From Flaccisagitta enflata (Eukaryota; Chaetognatha; Sagittoidea; Aphragmophora), in NCBI GenBank assembly GCA_965153355.1, contig OZ231126.1, positions 37,386,001-37,450,000 of the forward strand: a DNA stretch of 64,000 nt, given 5' to 3'. The position numbers were made by a program, and so were the translations under genes. This document shows positions 52,280 through 64,000 of this stretch, in pieces. The notes beneath the pieces were generated by a model. The model saw nothing but the letters and a program-made list of their open reading frames with translations, was not told where the DNA came from and did no database searches. Position 1 is the stretch's first letter. The number at the start of each line of letters is the position of its first letter.

Positions 52280-53210
52280 TACAGTGTCATACGGTCAGCG
52301 ATCCCTGTTACCCCATTGTTACTTGTAAGTGGTTTGCGTTAATAATGGAGAATTTCTTATTTATTCAAACATTATGATTATATGTTTCGGTATGAATTTG
52401 ACGCGAAAAGCAGTTGATATAAAATTTTCATGATGTTTTTCGCAATTTCCTTTTTCGGGCATGGGCCATCAACATCTTTACAAGCCCATTGAAGCCTTGC
52501 AACATTATAGCCTTTACACGATCAGTTTCCAGCCGCGAAGTTGAGCCGAGCGGAGCTGAAAATGGAAACATAAAGTCGCGATAGTTAATGCGGTATGTCC
52601 GTATTGCATGTACTGGTAAGATCATTGAATTTATTCTTTTATTCTTTTCTATCAGTTGGGGCCTCGCATCTTATTTTTTGATTAATCATCCTACAATCTT
52701 AATTTCCTCTACATCAAAAGGACGTATAATTCTTGTTATTTTTTGTGCAGTTGTTCAATCTTTGCCCTGTCCCTGCGCTACAGAATTGTGTTTCTCAGTA
52801 TTACGCTGTTTTTTTCCCCAATCAGTTTTGTCGAAGATGAACGAGATGAGAGATTTGATTGATTCTTTGTTGGTTTAAGTGATAGTACCACACATTCTTC
52901 GAAAAAAATCCCATGCAATCCAATGGGGGATTTGTGACACTTTTTTCAAGATGTCACAAGATTTGTGACACGGTGTCACAATAAAAATGTCTCAATAACA
53001 GACACAGATGTCATGACTTGCAAGCCCACCTTTCTTTCCTAAGAATGTTTTGGACGTCTCAGTCCCAGTTTAATCATTCAAAAATCAAGTGGCAAATCTT
53101 TGTATCATAAAGTAAGATGTCCCAACCATGATAAAAATTAAATGACTCAAAAAGGACCAAATATCCTTCTATTTCCCAAGCTATGAATGTGATTGCAGTG
53201 ATAATTCAGA
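52280..53210. other. Non-coding region
   Basis: No gene recognised. From about 52930 GTCACAA words become frequent, leading into the minisatellite beyond. Confidence 0.5.
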
Positions 53211-53214
53211 TGTC

Positions 53215-53600
53215 ACAGACTGCAGCAAAGTCAAGTGTCACAAGTTTCACAAATTGATTAAAAGACAAGTATCAAAAATTGATGCAAATTCAAGTGTCAC
53301 ATATAAGGGAAATGTCACAAATTGAGTCAAAGACAAGTGTCACAATTTAATGCTAAGTCAAGTGTCACATATTAAGGAAATGTCAGGTGTCACAAATTGA
53401 GTTAAAGACAAGTGTCACTAATTGAGTCAAAATCAAGTGTCACATCATAAGGAAATGTCAGGTGTCACAAATTGAGTCAAAGACAAGTGTCACAAATTGA
53501 GTCAAAGACAAGTGTCACTAATTGATGCAAAGTCAAGTGTCACATATTATAGATATGTCAGGTGTCACAAATTGAGTCAAAGACAAGTGTCACTATGGCA
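53215..53600 (+). repeat. GTGTCACAAATTGAGTCAAA minisatellite
   Basis: Irregular units of about 28-60 bp built from AAGTGTCAC, AAATTGAGTCAAAGACA and CATATTAAGGAAATGTCAGG. It abuts the 650-bp satellite, which also contains GTGACATC words, so they may share an origin. Confidence 0.8.

Positions 53601-64000
<10,400 letters not shown>

Overview
The window looks like nuclear DNA of a metazoan, most likely a marine invertebrate; I cannot fix the species. The evidence is a gene split by introns with consensus splice sites, an endonuclease/reverse-transcriptase LINE, a tRNA-derived SINE, two satellite arrays, and very dense long microsatellites ((AG)n, (AC)n, (AAC)n, (CAT)n). No bacterial operons, ribosome binding sites, CRISPR arrays or rRNA genes are seen. 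Nearly all of the longest uninterrupted reading frames are translations of microsatellites and are not genes.

Layout. 1-2028: a 232-bp satellite and its decayed edge. 2029-5165: a 5'-truncated LINE (plus strand) with one in-frame TGA. 9025-5851 (minus strand): five exons that join in phase into a class A (rhodopsin-like) GPCR-like gene carrying TM1-TM6; the TM7 exon is not found, and the LINE and satellite lie where the next intron should be. 9.2-20 kb: microsatellites, low-complexity DNA and copies of a dispersed repeat. 20.6-25.1 kb: three neighbouring inverted-repeat elements. 26.7-29.6 kb: a 34-bp minisatellite and a hairpin-rich element. 31.18-31.60 kb: a tRNA-derived SINE (minus) with an (AAC)n tail. 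32.2-32.65 kb: two candidate minus-strand exons ending in a stop, product unknown. 34-38.6 kb and 45.9-47 kb: clusters of the dispersed repeat. 42-45 kb: a foldback and locally duplicated blocks. 48.24-50.12 kb: a 1.88-kb element with terminal inverted repeats. 50.37-50.71 kb: a 338-bp MITE with a perfect 8-bp target duplication. 53.6 kb to the end: a satellite of about 650-bp monomers, each with a (GA)n tract and most with an inverted-repeat segment.

The most unusual signal is the dispersed repeat, called here the triple-arm repeat (TAR). It has a short hairpin at one end (typically AGTCGCG / CGCGACT), a hypervariable GTCC/GGTC body, and near the other end a third copy of the hairpin's right arm, followed by ..CCGGCCTTGTT. 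The arm sequence differs between copies (CGCGACT, CGCAACT, CGCACT, GCACCT), yet all three positions within a copy change together. Three-way covariation suggests either selection for alternative base pairing or a copying mechanism linking both ends. I recognise no described family with this architecture.
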